Shown one piece after another: positions 4,172-5,114 of a DNA stretch of 5,114 bases. The notes beneath the pieces are model-generated. The model saw only the letters and a program-made list of their open reading frames with translations. It was not told the DNA's origin and ran no database searches. Positions within the stretch are counted from its first letter, which is position 1, and each line of letters begins with the position of its first letter. The translations under genes were made by a program, and so were the position numbers. Source of the stretch: Gemmatimonadota bacterium. Lineage in GTDB: Bacteria; Gemmatimonadota; Gemmatimonadetes; Gemmatimonadales; GWC2-71-9. The stretch covers positions 1 to 5,114 of the forward strand of contig QHUF01000376.1 in the NCBI GenBank assembly GCA_003221075.1. The letters run 5' to 3'.

Positions 4172-5114
4172 GTGCTGCACCCGAATCCCAGAACCCTGCT
4201 CGTCGTAACGCTGATCGGCGTCACGTCTTGCGATAGAACAGCGCCGACCGCCGCGCCGTCGACGCTGAGCGCGCCCACGGCCGAGTTTGTGGTCGTGCCC
4301 GCATCGCTCGGCACGGCGTTGCCCGGTCTCGATGCTGCGCAACGTCGCCAGTTCGAGATGGGCCGCGGCGTCTTTGCAACGGTATTCACCCCGGCAACGG
4401 GGCTCGGCCCGTTATTCAACTCGGTCGGCTGCGCCAATTGTCATGAGGAGCCGGTCATCGGCGGCAGTGGTGCTAATGATGAAGGCGGCGAGGACATCGA
4501 GCTACACGCGACGGCGTTTCACGGCGCCGGGGCTGGCTGCGACGATCTCGCCGCGGTCGGCGGGCAGGTCATTCAGAAACAGATCACACCCGCCTACAGC
4601 GATTTCCTGCAGATGACTGCGGAGCCGATCCCCGCGGCGGCCACCGACTCCGGCCATCGCACGACACCCGATCTGTTCGGATTCGGCCTGCTCGACGCGG
4701 TGCCCGACGCGGAGATTCTGGCGCGCGCAGACCCGCTCGACCTCAACGGCGACGGCATTTCCGGCCGTCCAAACCGGACGGCGGACGGCCGCCTCGGGCG
4801 GTTCGGCCGCAAGGCACAGGCGGCGACGCTGCGCGAGTTCAATGGGGGGGCGTTCGTCATGGAGATGGGCATCACCAATCCCGGCAATGAGACGGAGCAG
4901 ATCGTCGCCGGCTTTCCCTTCCCCGCCGGCGTCGATCCGCTTCCCGAACCGGAGATCACCGCCGAGCAGTTCGACGCCGCCGATGCGTTCGTCCGCTTCC
5001 TCGCGCCGCCAACGCGTGCACCGCTCGGGATCCTGGGCACGCAGGGCGCCCTGGTGTTCAGGAAAGTCGGGTGTGCGTCCTGCCACGTGCCGACACTCGT
5101 GACCGGTGCAAATC
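4172..5114 (+). CDS. DHOR-family (DUF1111) diheme cytochrome/peroxidase-like lipoprotein, 3' truncated
   Basis: 314 codons are present and the gene runs off the right edge. Two c-type heme-binding motifs are visible: C-A-N-C-H at 87-91 (4430-4444) and C-A-S-C-H at 301-305 (5072-5086). The context of the first (G-L-G-P-L-F-N-S-V-G before it, P-V-I-G-G-S-G after it), G-F-G-L-L-D-A-V-P-D at 170-179 and D-L-N-G-D-G-I-S-G-R-P-N at 190-201 are hallmarks of the DHOR (di-heme oxidoreductase, putative peroxidase) family. The N-terminus is a short lipoprotein signal ending V-T-S-C with C20 as the likely lipidated Cys, so it should be membrane-anchored outside the cytoplasm, where cytochrome c maturation takes place. 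It initiates at GTG behind GGAGGG. The missing C-terminus normally completes the second heme domain. The redox substrate is unknown. It is divergent from the PadR operon. Confidence 0.9.
   Translation, partial: MLHPNPRTLLVVTLIGVTSCDRTAPTAAPSTLSAPTAEFVVVPASLGTALPGLDAAQRRQFEMGRGVFATVFTPATGLGPLFNSVGCANCHEEPVIGGSGANDEGGEDIELHATAFHGAGAGCDDLAAVGGQVIQKQITPAYSDFLQMTAEPIPAAATDSGHRTTPDLFGFGLLDAVPDAEILARADPLDLNGDGISGRPNRTADGRLGRFGRKAQAATLREFNGGAFVMEMGITNPGNETEQIVAGFPFPAGVDPLPEPEITAEQFDAADAFVRFLAPPTRAPLGILGTQGALVFRKVGCASCHVPTLVTGAN

Noticed and set aside
4502..5086. 194-codon minus-strand open frame opposite the cytochrome gene
   Set aside because: The plus strand encodes both CxxCH motifs and DHOR family signatures continuously through this region; the reverse frame has no recognisable features.

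Overview
This is a gene-dense, GC-rich bacterial window with many GTG starts and overlapping gene junctions. Several traits together suggest Gemmatimonadota or a similar environmental phylum. These are an exported lipoprotein whose lipobox Cys leads into a GSDSNGP linker, a short PadR regulator of the kind common in Gemmatimonadota and Acidobacteriota, and a DHOR-type diheme protein. That assignment is inference from gene style; no marker gene is present.

Layout, left to right. A start codon with a good ribosome binding site sits at the extreme left edge on the minus strand, so a gene probably runs out of the window to the left. Its leader (about 9-224) is rich in inverted repeats and also holds the 3' side of the next gene. 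A minus-strand TMEM175-type potassium channel (225-836) and a plus-strand lipoprotein with two carboxypeptidase-regulatory-like beta domains (892-1623) diverge from a 55-base gap. The lipoprotein converges, with a 3-base gap, on a three-gene minus-strand operon. In transcription order the operon is a PadR regulator (4020-3703), an exported HExxH-type putative metallopeptidase (3689-2409, or 3706-2409 if a one-base indel is corrected) and a class I SAM-dependent methyltransferase (2409-1627). Facing away from PadR across 151 bases is a plus-strand, lipid-anchored DHOR-family diheme cytochrome/peroxidase-like protein, cut by the right edge at 5114.

The three operon genes are packed or overlapping and so are probably expressed together. 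The joint role of a PadR repressor, a secreted peptidase-like protein and a cytoplasmic methyltransferase is unknown. PadR may regulate itself and possibly the divergent cytochrome gene through a dyad in the shared upstream region. The sharpest anomaly is at the PadR-peptidase junction. An ATG there overlaps the PadR stop and would give the peptidase a textbook signal peptide, but only if one G is added to a run of five Gs. This points to a sequencing indel, slippage, or a real short start at the GTG. I see no RNA gene, insertion sequence, CRISPR array or prophage gene.
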